Of a DNA stretch of 28,531 bases, positions 7,786 to 15,470 are shown in pieces (the first letter of the stretch is position 1; each line of letters begins with the position of its first letter). This DNA is from an uncultured Clostridia bacterium (GTDB lineage Bacteria; Bacillota; Clostridia; UBA1381). The notes under the pieces are model-generated. The model worked only from the letters and a program-made list of their open reading frames with translations. It was not told the origin of the DNA and made no database searches. Location: the NCBI GenBank assembly GCA_934487205.1, contig CAKSRS010000036.1, forward strand, positions 1 to 28,531, written 5' to 3'. A program made the translations under genes and the position numbers.

Positions 7786-9499
7786 ATTCCAGACAATAGC
7801 ACAAATCATACCGGAAAGTCAAATCATATGCTTTCAATGACCTTGAGTTTCCTCCTCGGGTTTGAATGAGTTGCCCGTTGGCAAATGTGAGTGTGTGGGA
7901 GTTTTCGGTGAAATTCTGAATATCACCGGGCAGAAGTTTCAAGAAAATTTTTAGGTTAATCTCATTTTCGTTATCGCCTTTGAAAACTACAATTTTATCA
8001 ATAAAACTATCAACAACATTTTTGCTGATATTGTCGGTGAAATCAAGTTCGTTGCTGATTGCGCCCCTCAAACTCTCGATACTTTCCTTTAAGTCAAGAC
8101 TTTTTTGCTCCTCCTCACTGAGCTCTGAAAGTCTTGTCTTCAGTTCATCAATCTGCTCATTAAAAGCATTATTTCTTTGTTCAAACTCTTCATTTGAAAT
8201 TCTGTCGTCCATAACCAAGTCAAGAAGTTTGTCCTTTTTTGCAAGAATAACATTGATGTCGGACTCGGTTTTTATTTTTTGTTTTACGATTGCCTTTGTA
8301 CTTCCGCTTTCCTTATAAAGTTCTATAAGGTCGTTTATAATGGAAGTTTTCTCGCATATAATCTGAGAATATACCTCTTTCATTACTGCGTCGATTTCGC
8401 TCGTATAGACAAGCGGATTTCGGCATTTGTTGCCGTTTCCGTACTCCTTGCAGGTCCATAACTCCTTATTCCCGGATTTATAGCGGTAAACAGTATGGTG
8501 ATAACAAGTATTATGCTCACCGCATACAATTTTACCCGAATACAGATATTTGTTCTGATAGCTTGTCTTATCGCCGTTTGACATTTTTTCGCTGCGTTCT
8601 TTGAGTTTTCGGTTTGCCTTGTCCCAAAGTTCCGCCGACACAATGGGCGGTACTTTTTCGTGGTCTTTGTACATAACCCATTCGCCCTGCGGGACATACG
8701 CAATCTCATTACTCAAAAAATTGACTTTGTGTGTCTTGTTTCCGCAGTAGAACCCCTTGTATTTGGGATTAACCAATATTCCCTTAATTGTTGAAAACGA
8801 AAACGGATTGCCAGCGCTGTTTCGAAGTCCGTCATCGGATAAGATTTTTGCGATTTTCCTCACGCCGAAATCTTCATTTGCGTACAAATCGAATATTCGC
8901 CGTACCATATCCGCTTCCTCCGGCACGATAACCAATTTTCCTTTTTCCTTGCGATAACCCCAAATGCTGTCGTTTCCGAGTACAGTGCCCTTTTTAATAG
9001 ATTCACGAAAACCGAATTTAAGTCTTTCGGAGGTTTTGCGTGATTCCTCCTGTGCAAGACTTGCCATAGTGGTAAGTCTGAAATCACAGTCCTCGTCAAT
9101 GGTGTTCAGATTGTCGTTCTCAAAATATACGGCAACGCCGTAGGTTAAGAGTTCTCTTGTGCAGCTGAGACTGTCAAGCGTGTTTCTTGCAAATCTTGAA
9201 ACCTCCTTGGTGCAGATCAGGTCAAATTTACCTCGCTTTGCATCGCGCATCATCTCTATAAAACTGTCTCTTTTGTCAATCTTTGTTCCGGTCAGTCCCT
9301 CATCAACATAACCCCGTACAAATGTCCAGTTCGGATTTCTTTCCAAAAGATTTTCAAAATAGTTTTTTTGGGCATCGAGAGAATGTAATTGGTCGTATTT
9401 GTCCGTTGAAACTCTTGCATAGTATACAACACGCAAGGGATAGTCGGATACTCGCGTATGGCGCATTCGCATATCCTGTCGCATTTCGTAAATATTCAT
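7784..9499 (-). CDS. Large serine recombinase (site-specific integrase)
   Basis: 571 aa from ATG 9499, chosen for AGGAGGAAAG just upstream; the frame is open 19 codons further but without a site. The N-terminal resolvase domain has VVYYARVSTD with nucleophile Ser31, then GYVDEGLTGTKIDKRDSF, EVSRFARNTLDSL and SLAQEESRKTSERLKFGF. The recombinase domain follows (IFDLYANEDFGVRKIAKILS, FSFSTIKGILVNPKYKGFYC). A zinc ribbon has paired Cys (CGEHNTC and CKEYGNGNKC), and a coiled coil lies at about 410-480. This is the TnpX/phiC31-type architecture that integrates and excises elements at short att sites. Full length, no visible lesions. Its 3' end faces the chromosomal flank, as in Tn4451-like elements. 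Confidence 0.95.
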   Translation of the reverse strand: MNIYEMRQDMRMRHTRVSDYPLRVVYYARVSTDKYDQLHSLDAQKNYFENLLERNPNWTFVRGYVDEGLTGTKIDKRDSFIEMMRDAKRGKFDLICTKEVSRFARNTLDSLSCTRELLTYGVAVYFENDNLNTIDEDCDFRLTTMASLAQEESRKTSERLKFGFRESIKKGTVLGNDSIWGYRKEKGKLVIVPEEADMVRRIFDLYANEDFGVRKIAKILSDDGLRNSAGNPFSFSTIKGILVNPKYKGFYCGNKTHKVNFLSNEIAYVPQGEWVMYKDHEKVPPIVSAELWDKANRKLKERSEKMSNGDKTSYQNKYLYSGKIVCGEHNTCYHHTVYRYKSGNKELWTCKEYGNGNKCRNPLVYTSEIDAVMKEVYSQIICEKTSIINDLIELYKESGSTKAIVKQKIKTESDINVILAKKDKLLDLVMDDRISNEEFEQRNNAFNEQIDELKTRLSELSEEEQKSLDLKESIESLRGAISNELDFTDNISKNVVDSFIDKIVVFKGDNENEINLKIFLKLLPGDIQNFTENSHTLTFANGQLIQTRGGNSRSLKAYDLTFRYDLCYCLE

Positions 9500-9571
9500 T
9501 TTGCTTTCCTCCTGTCTTATGTTGTTAAAAAGGAAGTGTGCCGCAGTTTTGCACACTTCCTTCGGTATTAA

Positions 9572-9733
9572 TCAGCCTGCTTTTTTTAGTAAAAGCTCTT
9601 TTGCCGTAAAATACATATCTTCTGAAATTATGTGCTTGTCAAATAATTTCTGATTTATGAACATTTTAAGTTCCTGCTCAAATTGCTCACGGTTATTCTT
9701 TAATCTGTCGTTTGCTTGTACAGTTTTTGTCAT
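9572..9733 (-). CDS. Small SHOCT-like protein
   Basis: 53 aa from ATG 9733, preceded by AAAGGTGGAATTCTAT; an upstream in-frame ATG lacks a site. The C-terminal part FINQKLFDKHIISEDMYFTAKELLLKKAG (in blocks FINQKLFDKHIISED and MYFTAKELLLKKAG) resembles the short SHOCT motif, where a helix, a hydrophobic G/S-hinge and a second helix end in a Lys-rich tail. Such small proteins often sit next to serine recombinases on clostridial elements. It lies 72 nt upstream of the recombinase start, probably in one transcript. A role as recombination directionality or accessory factor is speculation. Confidence 0.6.
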   Translation of the reverse strand: MTKTVQANDRLKNNREQFEQELKMFINQKLFDKHIISEDMYFTAKELLLKKAG

Positions 9734-9813
9734 ATAGAATTCCACCTTTCGATAAGTTATTTTTGTAATTATGTATTTGTACATAAGTATGAAATTACCT
9801 TGTGATTTATGCT

Positions 9814-10275
9814 TTATATTAATTCACATTCTTGAATAAAATTACAGCAATCACTGACCTCAACATTGTAATCGAGATTGATTTTGTCAATACTTCTGTC
9901 GTACAGACCTTTTTTATCAGCCTGCAAGTTCATAAGAGTTGCTAAAAGCAAAGCACTTCCTTGCGATAAAGGAACCTTTTGAAATTCGATTGGTGTGCCT
10001 TGTCCTTCTTCAAGATATAAATACCCTTGTATATAATCATCAGTACTGATAAAGATCTTTATAAATCCCAAACTTGTGCTTTTATAGAACAACATAAACT
10101 CACAAAGTCTATTATTCACAGCAAAATCAAAAGGTGTCTCATCGTTGCCGTTCATATAGAATATATTTTCATCACTATCTTCTGTGCAAAGCATATCATC
10201 TGTTATTTCGGGATATTCCTTTCTCATAAATTCAATATATAACCGTAGTATACTTATAATATTTGTTGTTTTCAT
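9814..10275 (-). CDS. Unknown protein, 154 aa, acidic
   Basis: The start at ATG 10275 has GAGGTGA 7 nt upstream; a longer frame to 10389 overlaps the previous gene without a site. The protein is rich in Asp/Glu (MLCTEDSDENIFYMNGNDET, EGQGTPIEFQKVPLSQ) and has no signal peptide or membrane segment. The middle (FIKIFISTDDYIQGYLYLEE) looks like beta strands. No family was recognised. It follows 68 nt after the 247-aa unknown gene, and one copy of the 26-bp hairpin repeat lies in between, 27 nt ahead of its start. Net negative charge and position next to ArdC would suit a counter-defence protein, but that is only a guess. Confidence 0.65.
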   Translation of the reverse strand: MKTTNIISILRLYIEFMRKEYPEITDDMLCTEDSDENIFYMNGNDETPFDFAVNNRLCEFMLFYKSTSLGFIKIFISTDDYIQGYLYLEEGQGTPIEFQKVPLSQGSALLLATLMNLQADKKGLYDRSIDKINLDYNVEVSDCCNFIQECELI

Positions 10276-10300
10276 TTTTTTCACCTCATAATTTAAATTT

Positions 10301-10328
10301 GGACGGTTTTTGAATAGATACCGCCAAA
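10301..10328 (-). repeat. Hairpin repeat copy 1, ahead of the 154-aa gene
   Basis: On the minus strand TTTGGCGGTATCTATTC then AAAAACCGTC. GGCGGT and ACCGTC form a 6-bp stem (one G-U) around a loop of about 12 nt. The same sequence with one A fewer recurs at 11977-12003. It stands 27 nt before the ATG. Confidence 0.7.
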
Positions 10329-10343
10329 CTATTTTTGTAAAAA

Positions 10344-11087
10344 TCAGTAAACAGACACCCATTTGCCGATAGGTGTTGCCATATTCCAAAGTTGTTCAGT
10401 AGTGTATTTCCAGTGGTCTTTATACCATTTTTCATATTCTTCCTTCGGGATGTCTTGTGAAAGCATCTTTGTCCATATAGTATAGAGATTTGTTTTGGTT
10501 TCATAATCAAATCCCAATATTCTTAGGGCTTTGATAATTTTAGTAGTACCTTCTAAAACAACCACTTTAAATATATTTGAATCATTATGCATATAATTCA
10601 AAACTGCTTTCTTGCATAAATTAGGATTAAAATTAAACTCTTGAACAAGATTGTTGAATTTACAAAGAATAATGCTGTATAGTTTGTGTTTTCCTGTACC
10701 ACATAAAACTCTGAATTCAATAGGGCGATCATGCTCAAATTGTTTTAATTCAACTGCTTTAATATTACTCATACTTAAAACAAAAGTGGGATCGGGCAAC
10801 ATATCCATTAAGGTAAAATCAACGGGAAGTTTGCCTAAATTGTATGGGAGTTCTTTTCCGACAGAGAAGACATAGAATGTCGACTTATCATTAGGTTGTA
10901 TTGGCAAAGATGTTTCATTGTGTGCATCATTTTTTGCCAACATATTCCTTATATTTTCCGCTTCCATTTTTAATTGTATTTGATTATTTTTGTATGCAAT
11001 TTTGTCCTTGTATGACTGGGCTGTTGAATATCCGCCACACTTGAATGGGTTGTTTCTGTTTCTTCTCTTATTATTTTTTTTACTCAT
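10344..11087 (-). CDS. Unknown protein, 247 aa
   Basis: The ATG at 11087 follows AGGAGGACTAAAAA and lies 3 nt after the ardC stop, so the two are surely co-transcribed. A basic N terminus (MSKKNNKRRNRNNPFKCGGY) is followed by a probably helical stretch (YKDKIAYKNNQIQLKMEAEN) and a globular part with several Trp residues near the end (YKDHWKYTTEQLWNMATPIG). No motif was recognised. The Arg/Lys-rich start suggests nucleic-acid contact. Function unknown. Confidence 0.7.
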   Translation of the reverse strand: MSKKNNKRRNRNNPFKCGGYSTAQSYKDKIAYKNNQIQLKMEAENIRNMLAKNDAHNETSLPIQPNDKSTFYVFSVGKELPYNLGKLPVDFTLMDMLPDPTFVLSMSNIKAVELKQFEHDRPIEFRVLCGTGKHKLYSIILCKFNNLVQEFNFNPNLCKKAVLNYMHNDSNIFKVVVLEGTTKIIKALRILGFDYETKTNLYTIWTKMLSQDIPKEEYEKWYKDHWKYTTEQLWNMATPIGKWVSVY

Positions 11088-11090
11088 TTT

Positions 11091-11942
11091 TTAGTCCTCC
11101 TGTTTATCATTTAATATATAATCTACTGCTTTTTGTGCTTTACTGCTTGCACTGACAATCAGATGCCTGTTGCCGTTTAAGGCGTTAATCCAATTCTGTA
11201 TATATGCCGCAGAATTTTCAAATGCCTCAGGCGTTTCAACACCGCATAAATTACAGAGTGATGCTGAACCGATTTCGGCAATAAGTTCTTCTTTTGCGTA
11301 TTTGTTTCGGTCTCTTAAAAAAGCACCGTCAACCAATCTGTCAAGCCTGTCCTTATGTCCTGTTGAATGGGTTATCTCGTGAAATGCCGTACTGTAATAG
11401 TCCGATACCGAGGAATACTGCTCCATACAGGGAATTGTTATGCTGTCCTGCTTTGGGTCATAAAATGCTTCGTCGGAAACTTTCACATTAAATGCTACGC
11501 CTGTTTTTGCTATGTAATTTTGGATAACCGTTTCGGCATCCCGATTAGGTTCAAGAATAACATTTATTTCTTCAAGGTCAAGCGGTTTTATGCCTGTGGT
11601 CTGGTCTATATGAAAAACCTTGTAATACCGCAGAATCGGTATGCTTTTTGTTCTGTCCGCATTCTCTTCGTCCGGAACAGTAAGCATATTCCAATAAACA
11701 ACCATGCTTGACCTCTCACCCTCATTAACAAAACCGCCGAGCTGGGTAATTTGCCTGTATGTCAACCATTCGCCCGATTTGCCGAGCAGCATTTGATTAA
11801 GCAAGCTGTAAGGTCTTTTTGAATATCTGCTGTATGCGCCGTTCCGTGTGCCTGTCCAGGGTTTTCTCCACGGAATAACACCGTTTTCCAACTGTTCTAT
11901 GAATCTTTGGGTTATAAATTCATATATGTTAAATTTACTCAT
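11091..11942 (-). CDS. ardC: ArdC-type antirestriction protein (ssDNA-binding domain plus zincin metallopeptidase)
   Basis: 283 aa from ATG 11942, chosen for GGAGGAACTAAAA; an upstream ATG at 11966 has no site. The N-terminal ArdC/DUF1738 domain is clear: FITQRFIEQLENGVIPWRKP, then NGAYSRYSKRPYSLLNQMLL and GEWLTYRQITQLGG. The C-terminal polyvalent metallopeptidase domain has HEITHSTGH (His188-Glu189-x-x-His192), and Glu in YAKEELIAEIGS as probable third ligand. ArdC proteins bind single-stranded DNA and protect incoming plasmids from type I restriction. Both domains look intact. The second hairpin repeat copy lies about 35 nt ahead of its start. It fits a counter-restriction operon with the adjacent methyltransferases. 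Confidence 0.92.
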   Translation of the reverse strand: MSKFNIYEFITQRFIEQLENGVIPWRKPWTGTRNGAYSRYSKRPYSLLNQMLLGKSGEWLTYRQITQLGGFVNEGERSSMVVYWNMLTVPDEENADRTKSIPILRYYKVFHIDQTTGIKPLDLEEINVILEPNRDAETVIQNYIAKTGVAFNVKVSDEAFYDPKQDSITIPCMEQYSSVSDYYSTAFHEITHSTGHKDRLDRLVDGAFLRDRNKYAKEELIAEIGSASLCNLCGVETPEAFENSAAYIQNWINALNGNRHLIVSASSKAQKAVDYILNDKQED

Positions 11943-11976
11943 TTTTAGTTCCTCCGTAATTTTCATAGTGCTTTAT

Positions 11977-12003
11977 GACGGTTTTGAATAGATACCGCCA
12001 AAT
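11977..12003 (-). repeat. Hairpin repeat copy 2, ahead of ardC
   Basis: On the minus strand TTTGGCGGTATCTATTC then AAAACCGTC, identical to the copy at 10301-10328 except for one A. It has the same stem GGCGGT/ACCGTC and the same orientation relative to the gene downstream. It lies just after the stop of the NPPF methyltransferase. Confidence 0.7.
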
Positions 12004-12011
12004 ATGCTAAG

Positions 12012-12599
12012 TTAATTTGAATTTCCTGTATCAGATATAACATCTTTATACATACGACTCGGAACATAGTGTTTCCCGGAGTTGTTATGAGCAAGATGAC
12101 AGTACATATTGTCCATAGGCAAGAAATTACAGCAATAATACGCTGTATTAAAACTGGATGTCTTGCCGTTGAAACTAACTTTTTTATCAGGTGTTAGTTT
12201 TTGGATTCGGATGCCCTTTTCACCAAGTTCATAAAAGTAGTTTCCTATCACCTGATACTGTTCACAAGTGCTGTTCATCAATATAGCAAAGGGTTTTTGC
12301 AGACTTATCAGTCTTTTAAAAATATCAAGTTTTATAGAAAACGGTGGGTTTGTGATTATGCAATCATAGTGTTCGTCCGGTTCATAAGTAAGAAAGTCTT
12401 TTCCTTCCCAAATATGAGAATGAATTACCTTTATGTTATGCTCTTTCAACGTGAGAACAAATTCGCTTGATTTGGTATCGCAAGGACACCATACCGTACT
12501 TTCTTTTGGAATATATTTAATAATCGGTTCTACCAGAATTTTTGGAGTGTATAACTCATCGTTTGACGAGTTATACATCCCTTTGAGATTGTTATTCAA
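12012..12599 (-). CDS. NPPF-type DNA methyltransferase-like protein
   Basis: About 195 aa. ELYTPKILVEPIIKYIPKES leads into a Rossmann-like segment (VWCPCDTKSSEFVLTLKEHN, DFLTYEPDEHYDCIITNPPF) with the N6-adenine methyltransferase motif IV NPPF. A KTSSFNTAYYCCNFLP segment follows. A classical glycine-rich motif I is not obvious; CPCDTKSSEF takes its place, as in EcoRI-methylase-like phage enzymes. The start is uncertain: TTG 12599 has AGGCGGTGAT in front and is used here; ATG 12641 (50-nt overlap with the C5 methylase) and ATG 12578 are alternatives. No restriction enzyme is nearby, so it is probably an orphan, protective or regulatory methylase. Confidence 0.7.
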   Translation of the reverse strand: MNNNLKGMYNSSNDELYTPKILVEPIIKYIPKESTVWCPCDTKSSEFVLTLKEHNIKVIHSHIWEGKDFLTYEPDEHYDCIITNPPFSIKLDIFKRLISLQKPFAILMNSTCEQYQVIGNYFYELGEKGIRIQKLTPDKKVSFNGKTSSFNTAYYCCNFLPMDNMYCHLAHNNSGKHYVPSRMYKDVISDTGNSN

Positions 12600-13761
12600 G
12601 CAAATCACCGCCTTTTGAATCGGCAGAATTTGCTTCATCAATCACTCTGTAAAATACTTTTTCAAATGCCCCTATCCCTGAAAACAAATGCAGAAACTGT
12701 ATATTTTCAAATAAGTAGGGCATAACATTAAACAATTCTTTAAGGACCCAATACACAACATCAACAACAATACTGTTGCCTGCCTGATGGTATATCGCAG
12801 TTTTAGGGCAAACCGCCGATGCTTTTTCATAATCTGCATCGTCAAACCCCATAAAGCGATATGCTTCACAAGGCGATAACCGTTTTATGTAATACTTTTT
12901 CCCGTCAGCGGTGTTAATGGTCTGCATAACAATGGTGTTTGGGTTGGACGCTCTCAATGTCGGGGAATATTTAATACCTATCTGATTATCATTCCAACCG
13001 GATGTACAATTCGGTCGGTAAATGCCTTTTTCAGAATGTATAACGGAGTCAAGTTCTCTTTCGATATTCCTTCTTACATAGGGTGAAATAGCGGTATCAA
13101 CAATAACCGTTTTATCAGTGCCCTCAAACAAATCCGAACAATCATCAAGCATATCATTGATTGTTTTTACATGTTTCAAAGGTTTTGGGAAACTGAATTT
13201 TCTGTTATCCAATTCTTTTTTGACGGCAATCAGAATTATCCTTTCCCGATTTTGCGGAATCCCGTAATCTTTGGCATTTAACACCTTGAAATATACGTTA
13301 TAACCGTATTCCTCAATCTCTGCCACAAACATATCAAACAGAGGTTTGAAGCGTTTGGAAAGCAGATTTTTAACATTTTCATATACTGCAAAGTTCGGCA
13401 TCGTATGGTGCAAAACTTCAAGGTAATGCACAAGTAATGAAGAGCGGGTCTTTTCAATATGATCCGAATGGCAATGCGGACAGAACTTACGCTGTGTGTA
13501 GTGTACTGTCAATGGGTTATATGTTTCGCCACATTCGATACAGCGCCATAAGGCTCCGTTTCTCTGACCGGCGTTTGAAAAATCTTGGCAGGGCGAGCCG
13601 CCTGAGAGTACATTTATGTAGGGCAATTCCTCCGCTTTAATTTTTGTAATGTCGCGGAAATTTTTATCCGGTGAAACATTATGTATTAATGAATACGCCT
13701 TAGCAGCGTTCTTATCTATTTCGCAGAAACCTGCAATGTTAAAATTATATGAGTTTTTCAT
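12592..13761 (-). CDS. C5-cytosine DNA methyltransferase with circularly permuted motif order
   Basis: 389 aa from ATG 13761 (AGGAGGTAAAAAGAA in front). The chain begins after the usual motif I, with FCEIDKNAAKAYSLIHN (motif II region). It continues with GGSPCQDFS (motif IV, nucleophile Cys58), a Cys4 zinc-ribbon insert (C74, C77, C94, C97), YENVKNLL (motif VI, Glu128), GIPQNRERIILIA (motif VIII), a target-recognition stretch, RLSPCEAYRFMGF (motif IX) and QAGNSIVVDVVYWVL (motif X). The SAM-binding motif I, FLHLFSGIGAFEKVF, is at residues ~356-370, after motif X. All key motifs are present, so the enzyme is probably active. Permuted C5 methylases are known (M.BssHII, with a different breakpoint). 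Its end overlaps the next gene by 8 nt. Confidence 0.9.
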   Translation of the reverse strand: MKNSYNFNIAGFCEIDKNAAKAYSLIHNVSPDKNFRDITKIKAEELPYINVLSGGSPCQDFSNAGQRNGALWRCIECGETYNPLTVHYTQRKFCPHCHSDHIEKTRSSLLVHYLEVLHHTMPNFAVYENVKNLLSKRFKPLFDMFVAEIEEYGYNVYFKVLNAKDYGIPQNRERIILIAVKKELDNRKFSFPKPLKHVKTINDMLDDCSDLFEGTDKTVIVDTAISPYVRRNIERELDSVIHSEKGIYRPNCTSGWNDNQIGIKYSPTLRASNPNTIVMQTINTADGKKYYIKRLSPCEAYRFMGFDDADYEKASAVCPKTAIYHQAGNSIVVDVVYWVLKELFNVMPYLFENIQFLHLFSGIGAFEKVFYRVIDEANSADSKGGDLLE

Positions 13762-13948
13762 TTCTTTTTACCTCCTAAAATTTTTAGAAGGTAAAGCGCT
13801 TTACCGTGTACAAGGGGTGATCAAGTCCCTTGCTTCTGTTTTTTATATATATCAAACCAATATTTGAGGCAGCTAATCTCAAATATGGCAGTTGCGGGGT
13901 TAATACCTGCCGCTGCGAGGTTATCCCCAAAACTTCAACGGCGGTTCA
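13762..13948 (-). promoter_or_regulatory. Structured 187-nt leader of the C5 methyltransferase
   Basis: On the minus strand, in order: GGCAG...CTGCC, ATATTTGAG...CTCAAATAT (13886-13861), CAAGGG...CCCTTG, a perfect palindrome GGTAAAGCGCTTTACC (13805-13790), and CCTTCTAAAAATTTTAGGAGG split as CCTTCTAAAA/TTTTAGGAGG (13790-13770), whose 3' arm is the Shine-Dalgarno site. The leader also stays open as a 48-codon frame (TTG 13930 to TAA 13784, ending LDHPLYTVKRFTF) without its own ribosome site. It is either a structured regulatory RNA or a tiny gene. The buried AGGAGG suggests translational control. Confidence 0.55.
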
Positions 13949-15313
13949 TCATGAATATATTTCCTGACCGGTATAACGGTCCGGAAGATTAAGTTTTGAT
14001 TGCTTTATAGCATCTACACAATGCATAAGTATGGCATTTGACTCTTCATAAGCAATATAACGCCTGTCCATATTGATACAGCATTTAATGCTTGTTCCAT
14101 ATCCACCGGAACAGAATACTATTTCACCGGGCAAGGAAGAATTAGTGATAATTCGCTCCATCAACTCCTGTGGGATGTTATCCTGATACGGCAGCGACAT
14201 ATCTCTGTTGTCCTCAAAGAATTTACGCTTTGTGTGATATGTACCGTACAGTTTTACACCGCCTTTTCTGAAAAACAACAGATATTTAGTACCCTCTCTC
14301 TGATGGTTGGTTATGATATCAAACTTATAATTCTGCTTTACAAAGTACATCAGCACATCAGGAAATTGAGCAACATCCGTCATAATGTAAAGGTTGGGCT
14401 TTTCCTGTTTTGCGATAATCTTTTCAAAGAAATCATAAGGAATATCATTACCCTTGCCGCAAATATCAAGAATTGCAAGGTCAATGCTGGCATCGTCAAT
14501 GGCATCGAACATAGATGTTGCATTGCCCGATACAAGGTCTGCTTTTGAAACCAAAGGTGTCGACTTCAATTTGTATTCAGGATGTTCTTCAAGAGCGATT
14601 GCAATTCTTTTATTGCCAACCTTATAGTATTTTTCCATCAATTCAAAACCGATGAATTTTCGTCCCGTTTCTATGCACGCTACCGCAGTAGATGCAGAAC
14701 CGGAGAACATATCAAGAACAATATCATTTTCTTTTGATGCAGACTGTATCAGTGATGATAATATGTCTATCGGTTTCTTTGTGGGATGATATAAAGGATC
14801 GTTCTTACTACTGCGCACCTTTTTTGTTATAAAGTGGTCTGTGATAAGTGTATATCGTTCGTCTGTATTGCTTTCATATGCGTAAATGATATATTCCGTA
14901 TCACTGAGATATTTACCGTTGCAAAGCGGCGGCACATCTGTTTTAGACCATGTTAAAAGTTGTATGTTTGCACCAAGTGCAGAAAAATATTCAATATACA
15001 TTGGTATTTGTTCACGGGAGCAGAAGAAAAAAGCATTGATTTTTTTCATTACTCGGACGCACTCGTCAAGTATTCTTAAATCAAAACCGTTGGTCATGTA
15101 CTCGATTTCTTTAAGATACTTGGAATCTTTAACAATGTCGGTACCCTTGCCTTTCTTTGTATCAAAAAAGTACGGTGGGTCTGTAAGAATCAAATCAACT
15201 GAATTATCAGGCATCCTGCGAAGCCCTTCAAGACAGTCCATATTGTAAATCCTGTTCGTCATAATGACTTCATTCACCAACCGATATTCGTCCATAATAT
15301 TTAATTTTTTCAT
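13949..15313 (-). CDS. Beta-class DNA methyltransferase (DPPY) fused to a second, catalytically dead methyltransferase-like domain
   Basis: 454 aa from ATG 15313 (AAAGGACTGATATAT in front). The N-terminal half is a complete beta-class N6-adenine/N4-cytosine methylase: NMDCLEGLRRMPDNSVDLIL then TDPPY (45-48), HPTKKPIDILSSLI and DMFSGSAS (motif I, ~201-208) with GRKFIGFE. The C-terminal half repeats the pattern: VSGNATSMFDAIDDASIDLA then ILDICGKG where DPPY is expected, and LPGEIVFCSGGYGTS with DRRYIAYE where motif I is expected. The catalytic tetrad is lost, so this half may serve target recognition or dimer-like pairing. No endonuclease gene adjoins. The C-terminal part could also come from fusion of a phage methylase remnant. 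Confidence 0.85.
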   Translation of the reverse strand: MKKLNIMDEYRLVNEVIMTNRIYNMDCLEGLRRMPDNSVDLILTDPPYFFDTKKGKGTDIVKDSKYLKEIEYMTNGFDLRILDECVRVMKKINAFFFCSREQIPMYIEYFSALGANIQLLTWSKTDVPPLCNGKYLSDTEYIIYAYESNTDERYTLITDHFITKKVRSSKNDPLYHPTKKPIDILSSLIQSASKENDIVLDMFSGSASTAVACIETGRKFIGFELMEKYYKVGNKRIAIALEEHPEYKLKSTPLVSKADLVSGNATSMFDAIDDASIDLAILDICGKGNDIPYDFFEKIIAKQEKPNLYIMTDVAQFPDVLMYFVKQNYKFDIITNHQREGTKYLLFFRKGGVKLYGTYHTKRKFFEDNRDMSLPYQDNIPQELMERIITNSSLPGEIVFCSGGYGTSIKCCINMDRRYIAYEESNAILMHCVDAIKQSKLNLPDRYTGQEIYS

Positions 15314-15347
15314 ATATATCAGTCCTTTCGTAGTAATTTTTGAGGTT

Positions 15348-15470
15348 TCACAAAACAAAGACTGCGGTTTTACCGTACCGCACATAGGAATAAAACCTCT
15401 CCGTGGTTCTCACCGAGCTGCCCCCATTATGTGAGTTGTGGCTGGACAGAAGTATCATTATGTTCCGCAT
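15348..15470 (-). CDS. Possible 40-aa leader peptide
   Basis: ATG 15470 to TGA 15348, reading MRNIMILLSSHNSHNGGSSV then RTTERFYSYVRYGKTAVFVL. It has no strong Shine-Dalgarno. It ends 35 nt before the start of the DPPY methyltransferase. A hairpin TGCGGT...ACCGCA (15382-15363) lies in its last codons and is followed by GTCTTTGTTTTG, weakly terminator-like. It may be a small gene, an attenuator peptide or chance. The Arg/Ser/Tyr-rich composition gives no function. Confidence 0.3.
   Translation of the reverse strand: MRNIMILLSSHNSHNGGSSVRTTERFYSYVRYGKTAVFVL

Noticed and set aside
9500..9556. 19-codon extension of the large serine recombinase
   Set aside because: No ribosome site there, whereas AGGAGGAAAG precedes ATG 9499.
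13858..13886. Hairpin in the methylase leader as an intrinsic terminator
   Set aside because: The AATATTTGAG stem is not followed by a T-tract on the minus strand.
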